A stretch of DNA of 64,000 bases from Thalassotalea euphylliae (GCF_003390375.1 NZ_QUOT01000001.1:4092001-4156000), one strand, 5' to 3'. Shown: positions 40,827 to 50,062, counted from the stretch's first letter. Numbers and translations are program-made. The notes: generated by a model not told the origin, from the letters alone.

Positions 40827-40886
40827 ACTGAAATATTTAATTGGAATAGTCGGCAAGTAAGCTCGCATCAACAGTGGGATAGGGTA

Positions 40887-40903
40887 TATAATCGCGCGAT
40901 TAT
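40887..40903 (+). promoter_or_regulatory. -10 box overlapped by a 16-bp perfect palindrome, upstream of the helicase gene
   Basis: TATAAT at 40887-40892 overlaps ATAATCGCGCGATTAT (40888-40903), a perfect palindrome that spans the expected transcription start 25 bp before the gene. It could be an operator or a 5' hairpin of the mRNA. Confidence 0.45.
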
Positions 40904-40927
40904 TTTAGGTGTTGGTGGAAAAAGAAA

Positions 40928-42238
40928 ATGAGTGTTGATGCAATTGGCTTATCAGAAGGGTTGTTAAAAGCAGTTAAGCTATGTGGTTATAAGCAATTAA
41001 CCCCAATCCAGCAACAAGCAATTCCTGTTATTCGTACTGGTAGTGATGTACTGGCTAGCGCGCAGACTGGCACAGGTAAAACGGCAGCCTTTACCTTGCC
41101 AATATTGGATAAGTTAGCTCATCAAGCAACTACCGAAACACCAATATTAAAGGCGCTTATTCTAACGCCAACACGTGAGCTTGCGATTCAAGTAGGCGAA
41201 AATATTAAAGAGTACAGCCAATTTTTACCCATTAAACACGGTGTGATTTTTGGCGGTGCTGGCATGGCTGGGCAAGAAAAAGTGCTTAAAGCTGGCGTTG
41301 ATATTTTAGTCGCGACACCTGGCCGTTTGCTAGAGCATTTGCAACTGCGCAACCTTTCTCTTTCTCAAGTTAAATACATGGTGCTTGACGAAGCTGATCG
41401 TATGCTCGATATGGGCTTTTTAACGGATATTGAGCGCATTAGCGAGCATATTAAGCACAAACACCAAACCTTAATGTTTAGTGCGACGTTCTCAAATAAA
41501 GTTAAAACCTTAGCGAATCAAATTCTACACACGCCAAAAACCATTGAAGTGGCGAAACAAAATACCACGTCAGGCAAAGTGAAGCAGGCCGTTTACGGGG
41601 TGTCGGAAGCGCGCAAACGCGAGTTGTTGTCAGAAATTATTGGTGTGAATAACTGGCACCAAGTCATGGTGTTTGCCGGCACACGTGAAAGTGCCAATCA
41701 ACTGGCCAAAGAATTAAAGCTTGATGGTATTAAAGCGGCACTATGTCATGGTGAAAAATCACAAGGTGCGCGTAACAAGGCGTTAGAGCAATTTGTTGCT
41801 GGCGAAGTACGCGTTTTGGTGGCAACTGATGTCGCAGCTCGTGGCCTAGATATTCCTAACCTGCCGTATGTAGTGAACTTCCATTTACCATTTTTAGCAG
41901 AAGATTACGTGCACCGCGTGGGTCGTACTGGTCGTGCGGGCAAATCTGGTACTGCCATTTCATTAGTTAGCCCTAAGGATGAAAAATTCTTAGGCAATAT
42001 TGAACAGCTTATTGGCCGTAAATTTGAAAAAATAGTGTTGCCGGGCTACGAAATGACAGAGTCTGAATATGATGCTAGCAAGCGCCATGTAACTGAAGCG
42101 GCTAAGAAGAACCGCTATCAAACCACACGCGATAAAAATCGTCGTGTTGCTGACAAACGCAGTGCTGGCGCTAAAAATGTTAAACACAAGTCAAAAGGTA
42201 AAGCCAGCGCAGTAAAAAAAGTGAAAAAGCGCAGATAG
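40928..42238 (+). CDS. DEAD-box ATP-dependent RNA helicase (RhlE-like)
   Basis: A 436-residue DEAD-box helicase. Motifs in order: Q motif (YKQLTPIQQQAIPVI), I AQTGTGKT, Ia PTRELAIQ, Ib TPGRLLEH, II VLDEADRMLDMGF, III MFSATFS, IV MVFAGTRESANQL, V VLVATDVAARGLDIP, VI YVHRVGRTGRAGKSG. The basic C-terminal tail (about residues 385-436, rich in Lys/Arg) suits RNA binding. DEADRMLDMGF fits the RhlE/SrmB branch; RhlE is favoured by length. It probably acts in ribosome assembly or mRNA turnover in the cold. Confidence 0.92.
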   Translation: MSVDAIGLSEGLLKAVKLCGYKQLTPIQQQAIPVIRTGSDVLASAQTGTGKTAAFTLPILDKLAHQATTETPILKALILTPTRELAIQVGENIKEYSQFLPIKHGVIFGGAGMAGQEKVLKAGVDILVATPGRLLEHLQLRNLSLSQVKYMVLDEADRMLDMGFLTDIERISEHIKHKHQTLMFSATFSNKVKTLANQILHTPKTIEVAKQNTTSGKVKQAVYGVSEARKRELLSEIIGVNNWHQVMVFAGTRESANQLAKELKLDGIKAALCHGEKSQGARNKALEQFVAGEVRVLVATDVAARGLDIPNLPYVVNFHLPFLAEDYVHRVGRTGRAGKSGTAISLVSPKDEKFLGNIEQLIGRKFEKIVLPGYEMTESEYDASKRHVTEAAKKNRYQTTRDKNRRVADKRSAGAKNVKHKSKGKASAVKKVKKRR

Positions 42239-42316
42239 TACTCGCTGGGCATTTGGGGCAAGACGGGCAGAGTATAGGTGCTAGGAATAAGTGTAAGGAA
42301 TAGGTGCAAAGATTAG

Positions 42317-42976
42317 ATGCAGGAGCGCATTGAACTCTTAGTCGATATTCCCTTTGAATATCGCCATACCTGCTGGTTTTGCGGTGAGCCAAGTGATCAA
42401 TTCGTTACTTTCCCTCATGCTCGCCATATTGTGTTGGCTTGTCCTCACCCTAAGTTGACCTTATCAAGTTGCCGCGAATGCCGGCAACTGGCTTATCAAG
42501 CCAAAGTCGAACACGTATGGCATTTACGCGATGAAGTCAAAGTAGGGCTGATTCGAAAGTATCGCAAAGACTTAGCGATTGGTATTAATTGGACGCCTGA
42601 AGAGCTAGCCAATGCTGGTTTTGAAGGAGGCAATTTCGAATCCTTCCAACGCAGTGCGTGGTTTATGTATGAGGTTGCTCGCGATCGCGTCAATTATCGC
42701 GGTTGGCCGTTGTCGCTTGGCGGCGAAGATATCGAACATGAAACCAATGCACTTAGTTTTGATTTTGATGGTGTTTGTTACCCATCAATTAACGAGGCGA
42801 TTTCACATTTCAGCCAAAACTTTGGATTTAATCGACAGATGTTGGTTAAAACATTGGCAATAGTTGGCACAGAGCAGTTTGCCAAGGCGGTAAGGTTTTG
42901 CCGTTTGTTGGTGGCAGCAACACCGGATGAGGTTAAAGCCGCACTTGTTGAGCTAAAAGCTCAACAAGCAAAATAG
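42317..42976 (+). CDS. Uncharacterised protein with paired CxxC motifs
   Basis: A 219-residue soluble protein, family not recognised. Near the N terminus there are two Cys pairs, TCWFCGEPSDQF (about residues 18-29) and SSCRECRQLAYQ (about 49-60), with Cys/His positions between them (HIVLACPHPKLTLS). Together they look like a zinc-ribbon site. The middle is charged, and an aromatic-rich stretch (SWFMYEVARDRVNYRGWPLSLGGE type, about 113-140) follows. The C-terminal part (SINEAISHFSQNFGFNRQM) is helical. It starts 78 bp after the helicase gene on the same strand. It may be a nucleic-acid-related protein, but this is only inference. Confidence 0.6.
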   Translation: MQERIELLVDIPFEYRHTCWFCGEPSDQFVTFPHARHIVLACPHPKLTLSSCRECRQLAYQAKVEHVWHLRDEVKVGLIRKYRKDLAIGINWTPEELANAGFEGGNFESFQRSAWFMYEVARDRVNYRGWPLSLGGEDIEHETNALSFDFDGVCYPSINEAISHFSQNFGFNRQMLVKTLAIVGTEQFAKAVRFCRLLVAATPDEVKAALVELKAQQAK

Positions 42977-43030
42977 CCGCACGCTGAGCGTGCTTGAACA
43001 CAGTAAAAGTGGCGCAGGTAGTGCCCAAAT

Positions 43031-43921
43031 TTATACTAAGCTCAGGCGTGGTGCCATGTTCATTTTTTTACGATAAAGCGCTTGGTCAGCTCGTTCGAAA
43101 AAGCTCTTTTCAGTGTCAGCGCGATTCATAAAAGTCGCGCCCAAGCTACACGATACTTGATACTTCTCTAAATAACCATCGGCAGCGACAGCATCGTGAA
43201 TGCGGTGATAAATCACTTCTAACGATTCTTTGCCTGCACATTCAATTAGTACTACAAACTCATCACCACCAAAGCGGAATAAGCTGTCAGAATCGCGCAC
43301 ACTGACACGTAGTGCATCAGCGAAATGTACCAACACTTTATCCCCCACAGCATGACCATAGGTGTCGTTGATCGCTTTAAATTTATTAAGGTCGGCGACA
43401 ATAAGCCCTACCTGATTGTGACTGCGATTGGCTTGATGCATCGCTCGTTTAATTTGCTCGTCAAAATAACGGCGATTACCTAGACCCGTTAAGCTGTCTT
43501 GCATCGCAAGCATTAATGCAGTGCGGTACGTTAACGCATTGTTTAACGGATTCAGGAAGTAGCGGTGTAGCTCATTGAGTATTTTTTCGTTACTACCTGA
43601 CAGCGGCGTATTTAAACCATAAACTAATCGACCAAGGTGTTGACCATTTAGTGACAGATTGAAATGGCGAGAGATTTTACCGCTGCGGCTACCTCGAATA
43701 CTTGCTTCAACACTTTCTGCTTTGAAGCTTAGGCCACTAAACTCAACATAACGGCTAGCCATCATCGCGAACTTGTTTAGTAGTTCGTTAAGGTCAAGCG
43801 TGGTTTGCAACTGTTCAAGCAAGGCCAAGCCAAGTTGATTGTTTTCTAAATGATTAGATTCAAATAACCTGAACGCATTAAAGTCGGAAAACTGTTGTTC
43901 TAATAAGTTGAGCGTTTGCAT
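43031..43921 (-). CDS. GGDEF-domain diguanylate cyclase
   Basis: A 296-residue protein. The N-terminal 120 or so residues (NAFRLFESNHLENNQLGLAL ... FLNPLNNALTYRTALMLAMQ) form a GAF-like sensory part of unknown ligand without membrane segments. The C-terminal GGDEF domain has DSLTGLGNRRYFDEQI, LIVADLNKFKAINDTYGHAVGD, the active site LFRFGGDEFVVLIE and CSLGATFM. An allosteric I-site RxxD (RDSD) lies five residues before GGDEF, so product inhibition by c-di-GMP is expected. All catalytic residues are intact. It is cytosolic. It converges with the unknown gene at 42317. Confidence 0.92.
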   Translation of the reverse strand: MQTLNLLEQQFSDFNAFRLFESNHLENNQLGLALLEQLQTTLDLNELLNKFAMMASRYVEFSGLSFKAESVEASIRGSRSGKISRHFNLSLNGQHLGRLVYGLNTPLSGSNEKILNELHRYFLNPLNNALTYRTALMLAMQDSLTGLGNRRYFDEQIKRAMHQANRSHNQVGLIVADLNKFKAINDTYGHAVGDKVLVHFADALRVSVRDSDSLFRFGGDEFVVLIECAGKESLEVIYHRIHDAVAADGYLEKYQVSCSLGATFMNRADTEKSFFERADQALYRKKMNMAPRLSLV

Positions 43922-44188
43922 AAAACTACCTGCTAATACTGCGTTTGTGGTATGTCAAAAAATTGTTATACCGCTGTGTTGACTTAGTTAAAGCAAACAC
44001 CGTGCCTACTCTTGGACGGACGAGTTAAGTATTTTAATTACCTGAATACTAAGGTATAAGTGAAGGGTACAAATGAAGTGTATCGGTTAACGGTATAAAT
44101 TGGTGTTAGTAGAACACCTGTGAGATAAGCTTGCAGACTTGCCAATTCCCGACGACTCTCGACAAACCACAGCTTGCAAGGAGCAGAT

Positions 44189-46159
44189 GTGATAGCTCAT
44201 CTTGAAATTCTCGCCATACTCGCCTGCGCGGTATTAATTGTATTTGTCTTTCGCAAGCTTAATTTGCCTGCCATTTTGGCTTACTTAGTCGCTGGCGTGC
44301 TGGTGGGTGAGCATGGGCTAGCGTTGTCAAACGAGCATGTTGATTACGAGCATTTTGCTGAACTTGGCATTGTTTTCTTGCTATTTACCCTTGGCCTAGA
44401 ATTCTCATTGCCGCGCTTATTGGCGATGCGGCATTTAGTGCTGGCTGTGGGCAGTCTGCAAGTACTGATTTCAATGGCCTTTATCATGGTTGTGTCAATG
44501 CTATTTGGCTTGTCATTTGCCGCCAGCTTCGTTGTCGGTGGTATTTTGGCGCTATCGTCTACCGCAATTGTCATTAAACAGCTAAGTGAAACTGGGGCGA
44601 TGAAGCGCAAGTCCGGTCAAATTTCTGTTGCTGTACTGTTATTCCAAGACGTTGCTGTTGTTCCTTTGTTAATTATCATTCCATTACTAGCCCCACAAAA
44701 CGAAGGCTCGATGTTTATCGCACTAGCATGGGCGCTGATCAAAGGTGTATTTGTTGTTGGCATTCTATTCTTTGTCGGTAAATGGTTGCTGCCACGCTTA
44801 TTTAACTTAGTGGCTAAAGTGCGTACCGATGAACTCTTTGTATTGACCACCTTGTTAGTGACCTTAATGGCCGCATCGTTAACGCAGTGGTTTGGCCTAT
44901 CAATGGCATTAGGTGCATTCCTGGCTGGTATGATGCTTGGCGAAAGTGAGTACAAATATCAGCTGGAAGCGGATATTCGCCCTTACCGTGATATTTTGCT
45001 CGGCTTATTCTTCGTTACTGTTGGCATGAAATTAGACATTAGTTTATTGCTGGCATCTCCCGGCACTTTATTAATGACTATGCTTGCGTTTATGTTAGCA
45101 AAAACCTTGATTGTACAATGGGCGGCGGTTCGTGCCGGCGAAGCGAAAAAAGACGCTTGGGCAACTGGTTTTATGCTGGCACAAATGGGGGAATTTGGCT
45201 TTGTCTTGGTCGCACTTGCCACGCAAGTGAATGTGTTAGCTAATGACGTTGCTTCTTTGCTACTGGGGGCAGGGGTTATCAGTATGGCGATTACCCCTTA
45301 TATTATTAACAATGCCCGAAAGTGGGGACGCTGGCTAGCTAACGAAGACCCCGTAGACACTTCAGATTTAAGGGATTTGCCAGAGACTACGCAATCGCTA
45401 AAAGACCACGTGATTATTTGTGGCTTTGGCCGCATTGGTCAAACAGTGAGCCGCTTTTTAAAACAAGAGCATATCGAGTTTGTCGCAATTGATATTGATC
45501 CGCTGCGTACGCGCAAAGCCCGCGAGGCTGGTGAAAACGTATTATTCGGTTCGTCACGACAAACTGAGTTGCTGCATGCTGCACATTTGTCAGAAGCAAA
45601 GCTAGTCGTTATCGCGTTTGGTGAAGACAAACAATCAGCAGAAGTGATTCAACGCGTGCGTAGTTTGTCGCCGGAAGTGCCTATCTTGGTGAGAACACGC
45701 AATGATGATCAGTTAGAAATGCTACAAAAAGCAGGTGCCAATGAAGTGGTACCAGAGAGTTTAGAGGGGGCGCTGATGTTGGTTTCACAAGTGCTATCCT
45801 TGTCTGGCGTGCCGTTTTCTCGTGTTGTGCGCCGCGTGCAACGAGAGCGGAAAAATCACTACAACCATTTACACGGCTTCTTCCAAGGTGAACAAACCGA
45901 TATGAGCCCAGAAGCTGTTGAGCGCATAGAATTTGCTCATGCGATTTTACTCACAGAAGACTCTTTTGCTAATGGGCACAGTATTGGCAGCTTAGATTTA
46001 GCTAGCAGACGCGTAAGTGTTATTGCCTTAAAGCGTGATGGCGTGGAAATTGACGAGCCCGATAATAATACCTTGTTACAAGCACAAGATACGTTAGTGC
46101 TACGCGGCAAACCTCGAAGAGTTGAACGTACAGAGCGCTACTTGCACGAAGGTGATTAA
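44189..46159 (+). CDS. Monovalent cation:proton antiporter, CPA2 family, with TrkA domains (KefB/KefC-like)
   Basis: The start is GTG 44189: AAGGAG lies 5 nt upstream, while the open frame extends to a TTG at 44174 that overlaps this ribosome-binding site. 656 residues. About 12 membrane segments form the Na/H exchanger domain (residues 1-380; seen LPAILAYLVAGVLVGEHG, LGIVFLLFTLGLEFSLPRL, SVAVLLFQDVAVVPLL, ALGAFLAGMMLGES and FFVTVGMKLDISLLL). TrkA_N follows, with a Rossmann loop HVIICGFGRIGQTVSRFLKQ and VAIDIDPLRTRKAREAGENVLFG, and then a TrkA_C domain. It is a likely K+/H+ efflux system. It converges on the patatin gene with only 7 bp between the stops. Confidence 0.92.
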   Translation: MIAHLEILAILACAVLIVFVFRKLNLPAILAYLVAGVLVGEHGLALSNEHVDYEHFAELGIVFLLFTLGLEFSLPRLLAMRHLVLAVGSLQVLISMAFIMVVSMLFGLSFAASFVVGGILALSSTAIVIKQLSETGAMKRKSGQISVAVLLFQDVAVVPLLIIIPLLAPQNEGSMFIALAWALIKGVFVVGILFFVGKWLLPRLFNLVAKVRTDELFVLTTLLVTLMAASLTQWFGLSMALGAFLAGMMLGESEYKYQLEADIRPYRDILLGLFFVTVGMKLDISLLLASPGTLLMTMLAFMLAKTLIVQWAAVRAGEAKKDAWATGFMLAQMGEFGFVLVALATQVNVLANDVASLLLGAGVISMAITPYIINNARKWGRWLANEDPVDTSDLRDLPETTQSLKDHVIICGFGRIGQTVSRFLKQEHIEFVAIDIDPLRTRKAREAGENVLFGSSRQTELLHAAHLSEAKLVVIAFGEDKQSAEVIQRVRSLSPEVPILVRTRNDDQLEMLQKAGANEVVPESLEGALMLVSQVLSLSGVPFSRVVRRVQRERKNHYNHLHGFFQGEQTDMSPEAVERIEFAHAILLTEDSFANGHSIGSLDLASRRVSVIALKRDGVEIDEPDNNTLLQAQDTLVLRGKPRRVERTERYLHEGD

Positions 46160-46166
46160 GTGGAAT

Positions 46167-47324
46167 TTAGCAACCTAGCGCTAAAAAGCCTCTAATATCT
46201 TGCTCTTGTGCCATGGCATCATTGAAGCCGAGTTTGATCAATTCTCGGCAATAATGTTTATCAAATAGTAAATAACTTAATAAGCTCGATTCAGGATCAT
46301 TTTTTACGCCAACACTTCTTAGCATCAAACGAACCCCTACCGGTAGATATTCATAATATTCGCTGGCTAGGGCGTTAAAGTCGTGGCTTGGATTAATTAA
46401 AAAGCTACCAATTTGTTGCAAGCCACTTTTTTTCGCACGAACTTTAGGGTCGATTAGTGCTAGCGTGGCATTCATTCGGTTCATTCGTTCTAGGTCACTT
46501 TGCAGTGTGTCTGAAAAAACCGAGTCAAGCATATGACCGGCGACCGTAGCTAATGTAGGCGGGTGAGGGTTGTTTTCTATTGGGTGAATTGGTTGTTTAG
46601 GTTGTTCGACGCCAATGATGAAAATACGTTTTGCCCCTAAGTGAATAGGAGGGCTAAGTGGTGACAACTGATGGATTGAGCCGTCACCATAGTGTTGGTG
46701 GCGTATTTTTACCGAAGGAAAAACTAACGGAATTGCAGCTGATGCCATCAAATGTTCGCTGTCAATTTGGCACCGTTGACTGAGTCGCTTAGCTCTGACC
46801 CATGGCTCGATAGCTCTGGCCGACTGATAAAATGTCACCGAATCACCGCTGCAATAGCTCGATGCTGTAATCGATAGCGATGATAAATAGTGATTTTTTA
46901 TATTAAGGTCGATTCGCTTAAAATCGATAACCTGATTGAGCAGCTGGCGTAGTGGTGCATTGTCGAGCAAACTACGTGGCCTTTTAAGTGCATAGTCTGC
47001 CTGAAATCCAGCAGCAAAGCCTGAAAATATATTATTAAAAACGGCCGCTGTATTAGTGCGATAAATGCGGTCGCACGATAAGTTTTTCCATATCCACTCC
47101 AGCTTTTTAACACCAAGATGAAAGCAAGATGCATAACAGGCTAGTGCCGTGGTATTAATTGCCCCAGCTGATGTGCCACAAAGGATCGGAAAGGGTATGC
47201 CGTGATTGCGCGGAATAAATTTCGCGATAGCCGAGAGTACACCTACTTGGTAGGCTGCGCGTGCGCCTCCACCAGTTAAGAGTAAAGCTGTTTTACTGCC
47301 TTTATAAGTTTTCTTTGGCGTCAT
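46167..47324 (-). CDS. Patatin-like phospholipase
   Basis: A 385-residue protein from ATG 47324; an in-frame TTG at 47345 is less likely. Patatin hallmarks: oxyanion loop TALLLTGGGARAAYQVGVL, nucleophile motif ILCGTSAGAINTTAL (GxSxG) and the dyad Asp in HYGDGSIHQLSPLSPPIHLG (DG-S where DG-G/A is usual). The C-terminal 100 residues (from about 285) include a DUF3336-unrelated helical region ending in SLLSYLLFDKHYCRELIKLG. No signal peptide is seen, so it is probably cytosolic or delivered by another route. It would hydrolyse acyl esters of membrane lipids. Confidence 0.9.
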   Translation of the reverse strand: MTPKKTYKGSKTALLLTGGGARAAYQVGVLSAIAKFIPRNHGIPFPILCGTSAGAINTTALACYASCFHLGVKKLEWIWKNLSCDRIYRTNTAAVFNNIFSGFAAGFQADYALKRPRSLLDNAPLRQLLNQVIDFKRIDLNIKNHYLSSLSITASSYCSGDSVTFYQSARAIEPWVRAKRLSQRCQIDSEHLMASAAIPLVFPSVKIRHQHYGDGSIHQLSPLSPPIHLGAKRIFIIGVEQPKQPIHPIENNPHPPTLATVAGHMLDSVFSDTLQSDLERMNRMNATLALIDPKVRAKKSGLQQIGSFLINPSHDFNALASEYYEYLPVGVRLMLRSVGVKNDPESSLLSYLLFDKHYCRELIKLGFNDAMAQEQDIRGFLALGC

Positions 47325-47379
47325 TAACGTTGAGCTTCCTTGCAAGTACGGCGAATCGCTAACTATTAGCTTAGCGAAA

Positions 47380-47407
47380 AAAAAGCCAGCGGTTAAGCTG
47401 GCTTTTT
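47380..47407 (-). terminator. Intrinsic terminator of the DUF3718 gene
   Basis: Perfect 11-bp stem AAAAAGCCAGC (47380-47390) / GCTGGCTTTTT (47397-47407) with loop GGTTAA. On the minus strand it is followed by a T run. It separates the DUF3718 gene from the patatin gene downstream. Confidence 0.88.
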
Positions 47408-47471
47408 CGTTTTAGCGACATAAGAATTATCAACTAGCAAAACATTATTACTAGTGTCTACCAGTTAATAA

Positions 47472-47831
47472 TTAACTACTAACGCGAGCGTTAGCAGCAT
47501 CCACTAAAGGTTGCGATCCTGCCTGTAGAGAATTTAAATTTGCAGAAACAACTTTCTTAGATAATTTTTTAATCATCATCGAACCTGTTTTTACAGAATT
47601 TTTCGCTACGGCAAACTCCAACAAGTTCTGACCATTACATTGAATACCAGAAAAAATACTACGTACTTTTAATTTATTCGTCTTTAAAAATGAACGCATG
47701 CGTTTTTTGTCATCAGCTGCCACGTATTCACATACACTTTGTGCAATGTCATTTGCGTTGGCTTTTGGTGCAGTAACCACAGACGTCAAAGTTAAAGCTG
47801 TGATGGTAGAAACTAGTAATAATTTTTTCAT
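47472..47831 (-). CDS. DUF3718 family secreted protein
   Basis: A 119-residue protein from ATG 47831 (AAGG about 10 nt upstream); a longer frame to 47918 would put 29 residues before the signal peptide and is rejected. Signal peptide: MKKLLLVSTITALTLTSVVT, cleaved near ANA. The mature part, with two Cys, has DIAQSVCEYVAADDKKRMRS, KTNKLKVRSIFSGIQCNGQN and LLEFAVAKNSVKTG, a pattern I recognise as DUF3718. It is likely periplasmic with one disulfide. Function unknown. A 15-bp palindrome lies about 130 bp upstream. Confidence 0.82.
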   Translation of the reverse strand: MKKLLLVSTITALTLTSVVTAPKANANDIAQSVCEYVAADDKKRMRSFLKTNKLKVRSIFSGIQCNGQNLLEFAVAKNSVKTGSMMIKKLSKKVVSANLNSLQAGSQPLVDAANARVSS

Positions 47832-47963
47832 TTTTAATAACCTTAAAGCTAATTGAGTGTTAGAAAAAAGAAAAAACCACTGGAACGTACCCTTTTGATG
47901 AGGTAACTCCGCTGTCATAGACGATAAATTGATGAGAATTTGCTTACGATAAAGGTGGAGACT

Positions 47964-47978
47964 GTTCAGTAACTGAAC
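47964..47978. promoter_or_regulatory. Palindrome GTTCAG-TAA-CTGAAC in the 47832-48334 intergenic region
   Basis: Perfect 6-bp arms with a 3-bp spacer, in a 500-bp gap between two divergent genes. It is closer to the DUF3718 gene (133 bp upstream). A TATAAT at 48291-48296 may be the -10 box of the gene starting at 48335. I see nothing else in this gap. Confidence 0.35.
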
Positions 47979-48334
47979 GTCATACTTACAACTTGAGGTA
48001 AGGGCAAGACTCCTATTTTGCCGATATTCTACGTCCTTGATAAGCTTACTTAAGCGAGCTTAACGCAGTTAATGACAATTTGACCTAATATCAACATGCA
48101 AACACTTAACAATCTGTGTTTTGTCCTTAGACCGGTGGCTTTGCGTAGCATGCTTTCACATACTTTGCCTTTTCTTTGTCACCCTAATTAGTATCAAATC
48201 CGGTAACACTTTGCAACAAAGGCGGTTAAAAAGCGCGCTTTTACTTGGGTTGTAACTGTAAGGCAGTCTAAAGAGTTAGTGATAACCGTCTATAATTATT
48301 GAAACTTATCGGGAACCTAGGACGCTCAATAATC

Positions 48335-49132
48335 ATGGATTTTTTTGACAATATTGTGATGTTAGTTGGCTGTCTACTGATTGTTGTAGGCGTAATCATG
48401 TTCGCCATTGGTAAGAAAGAGAGTGCTAACCAGAATAACGTGGAAGGGTTTGGTATTAAGGTTAACGTGAGTAACCCTTCAATTATTTTGATAGTGCTTG
48501 GTATCGGCTTATTACTCGTCCCTCGCTTATTGCCTAGCGACGCAAAAGTAGGTGGTAGCAGTGCAGACAAACCCGCAGTAGGCCTACCAAAACCTGCCCA
48601 GCCAGACTTTAGCGGCAACAGTGAAATTACAAAAGCAGATGATTCATACGAGGACTTAGGCCATGACGAACTTAGTGGCCGTGACGAAGGTGACAGTGGT
48701 TACTTGCCAGATCAAGATAAAAGCAACGAACAGGAATTTGAACCTGTATTTGAACCTAAAAGAAAAAATCAGCCACAAATTTACTTTCCAAGTGGGCTAT
48801 GGCAATTAAGCGGTTACGCTGAAAATGGCATTGATTTAACCGATAACGTAAATGGTTCTATCGATTTTAGTCCGCGCTCAAGCAATAGCGCTCAATGGGT
48901 TACTGACTTTGTTATTGTCGACGGTTGGGGCAATATGGCGCGCTATCAATACCAAGGATCGATGAGTTATCGAAATGGTGGTTACTTTATTACCATAGTA
49001 AACAGCACAGATCCTAATTTTACCGGTCAACAATCTGCCCCGATGGATTTAAAAATAGATAGCGATGGTAGGCTACATATGGGCTATCGTATTAATAATA
49101 TGGATATTTTGATCCACTGGTTAGAGAACTAA
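48335..49132 (+). CDS. Uncharacterised membrane-anchored protein
   Basis: A 265-residue protein from ATG 48335 (MDFFDNIVMLVGC); an in-frame TTG at 48299 is also open. It has two membrane segments (NIVMLVGCLLIVVGVIMFAIG, about residues 6-26, and SIILIVLGIGLLLVP, about 48-62) forming an N-terminal hairpin. A long acidic, Ser/Asp/Gly-rich linker (about 65-150) and a C-terminal soluble beta-rich domain (YFPSGLWQLSGYAENGIDLT ... MGYRINNMDILIHWLEN) follow. The family is not recognised. The C-terminal domain is probably periplasmic if both segments span the membrane an even number of times with the N terminus outside, or cytosolic otherwise. Confidence 0.6.
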   Translation: MDFFDNIVMLVGCLLIVVGVIMFAIGKKESANQNNVEGFGIKVNVSNPSIILIVLGIGLLLVPRLLPSDAKVGGSSADKPAVGLPKPAQPDFSGNSEITKADDSYEDLGHDELSGRDEGDSGYLPDQDKSNEQEFEPVFEPKRKNQPQIYFPSGLWQLSGYAENGIDLTDNVNGSIDFSPRSSNSAQWVTDFVIVDGWGNMARYQYQGSMSYRNGGYFITIVNSTDPNFTGQQSAPMDLKIDSDGRLHMGYRINNMDILIHWLEN

Positions 49133-49317
49133 CGGCAGCTAATATTGCAATGCAGTCTAGTTGTGTTAAGAGCCCAAAACTTCAAACTGGAAAGTTTAAT
49201 AATCAATAGCTAGCGCTCAATAATCATTGGTAAAAGCTCAGTAGTCCTAAGTTTTTGCCATCGATGAATCCGGGGAGCAGGGAGCTGTCGGCTAAGAGCT
49301 GTGAGGTAGGAATAGCG

Positions 49318-49350
49318 AGCCGTTATCAATTTTGCGATGAGATAACGGCT
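49318..49350. terminator. Perfect hairpin between convergent genes (possible terminator of the liu operon)
   Basis: AGCCGTTATC (49318-49327) / GATAACGGCT (49341-49350), 10 bp perfect with a 13-nt loop. No T tract on either side, so it is uncertain as an intrinsic terminator. It lies between the 48335 gene and scoB. Nothing else is seen in this 273-bp gap. Confidence 0.45.
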
Positions 49351-49405
49351 ATATTTGCGGAAACGATTTAATTAGCTAATTTAGCCAAAAAACAGCTTCA
49401 AAGCG

Positions 49406-50062
49406 CTAAAACTGCATTTCAGGCACTTGTTCAGGTACCACTAATTCACCAGCGGTCAGCTTAACGATTTCTGCTACTGACACGCCGGGTGCGCGTTCAA
49501 GCAAATGGAATTTACCATCTTTTATTTCCAAAAAGGCCAGATCTGTTAGCACCTTTTTAATACAGCCTTTGCCAGTTAAGGGCAGGGTGCATTCAGGTAG
49601 TAACTTTGACTCACCGTGCTTTGAGGCATGGGTCATGGTGACAATAATATTATCCGCGCCAGCGACTAAATCCATCGCACCACCCATACCTTTGATCAGC
49701 TTACCGGGGATCATATAGGAGGCAATATTACCGTGAATATCTACTTCAAATGCGCCTAAAACCGTTAAATCAACATGACCGCCACGGATCATGGCAAATG
49801 ATTCCGCCGAGTCAAAAATCGACGCACCAGTGATTGCGGTTACCGTTTGCTTGCCCGCGTTGATCATATCAGCGTCTAACTCATCTTCGGTGGGAAATTG
49901 CCCCATGCCGAGCAAGCCATTTTCTGATTGCAGCATCACTTCCATGCCCTCTGGCACATAGTTAGCGACTAGGGTAGGGATGCCGATACCAAGGTTAACG
50001 TAATAACCGTCTTTTAGCTCTTGCGCAACGCGCATTGCAATTTGTTCACGTGATAATGCCAT
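49406..50062 (-). CDS. scoB: 3-oxoacid CoA-transferase subunit B
   Basis: A 218-residue beta subunit of a class I CoA-transferase, probably succinyl-CoA:acetoacetate. Seen: YVNLGIGIPTLVANYVP, the catalytic Glu in MLQSENGLLGMGQFP, GGHVDLTVLGAFEVDIHGNIAS, LIKGMGGAMDLVAGA and the C-terminal ELVVPEQVPEM. The length is normal. It follows scoA by 18 bp. Last gene of the leucine operon: it activates the acetoacetate made by LiuE to acetoacetyl-CoA, which thiolase then splits. Confidence 0.93.
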   Translation of the reverse strand: MALSREQIAMRVAQELKDGYYVNLGIGIPTLVANYVPEGMEVMLQSENGLLGMGQFPTEDELDADMINAGKQTVTAITGASIFDSAESFAMIRGGHVDLTVLGAFEVDIHGNIASYMIPGKLIKGMGGAMDLVAGADNIIVTMTHASKHGESKLLPECTLPLTGKGCIKKVLTDLAFLEIKDGKFHLLERAPGVSVAEIVKLTAGELVVPEQVPEMQF

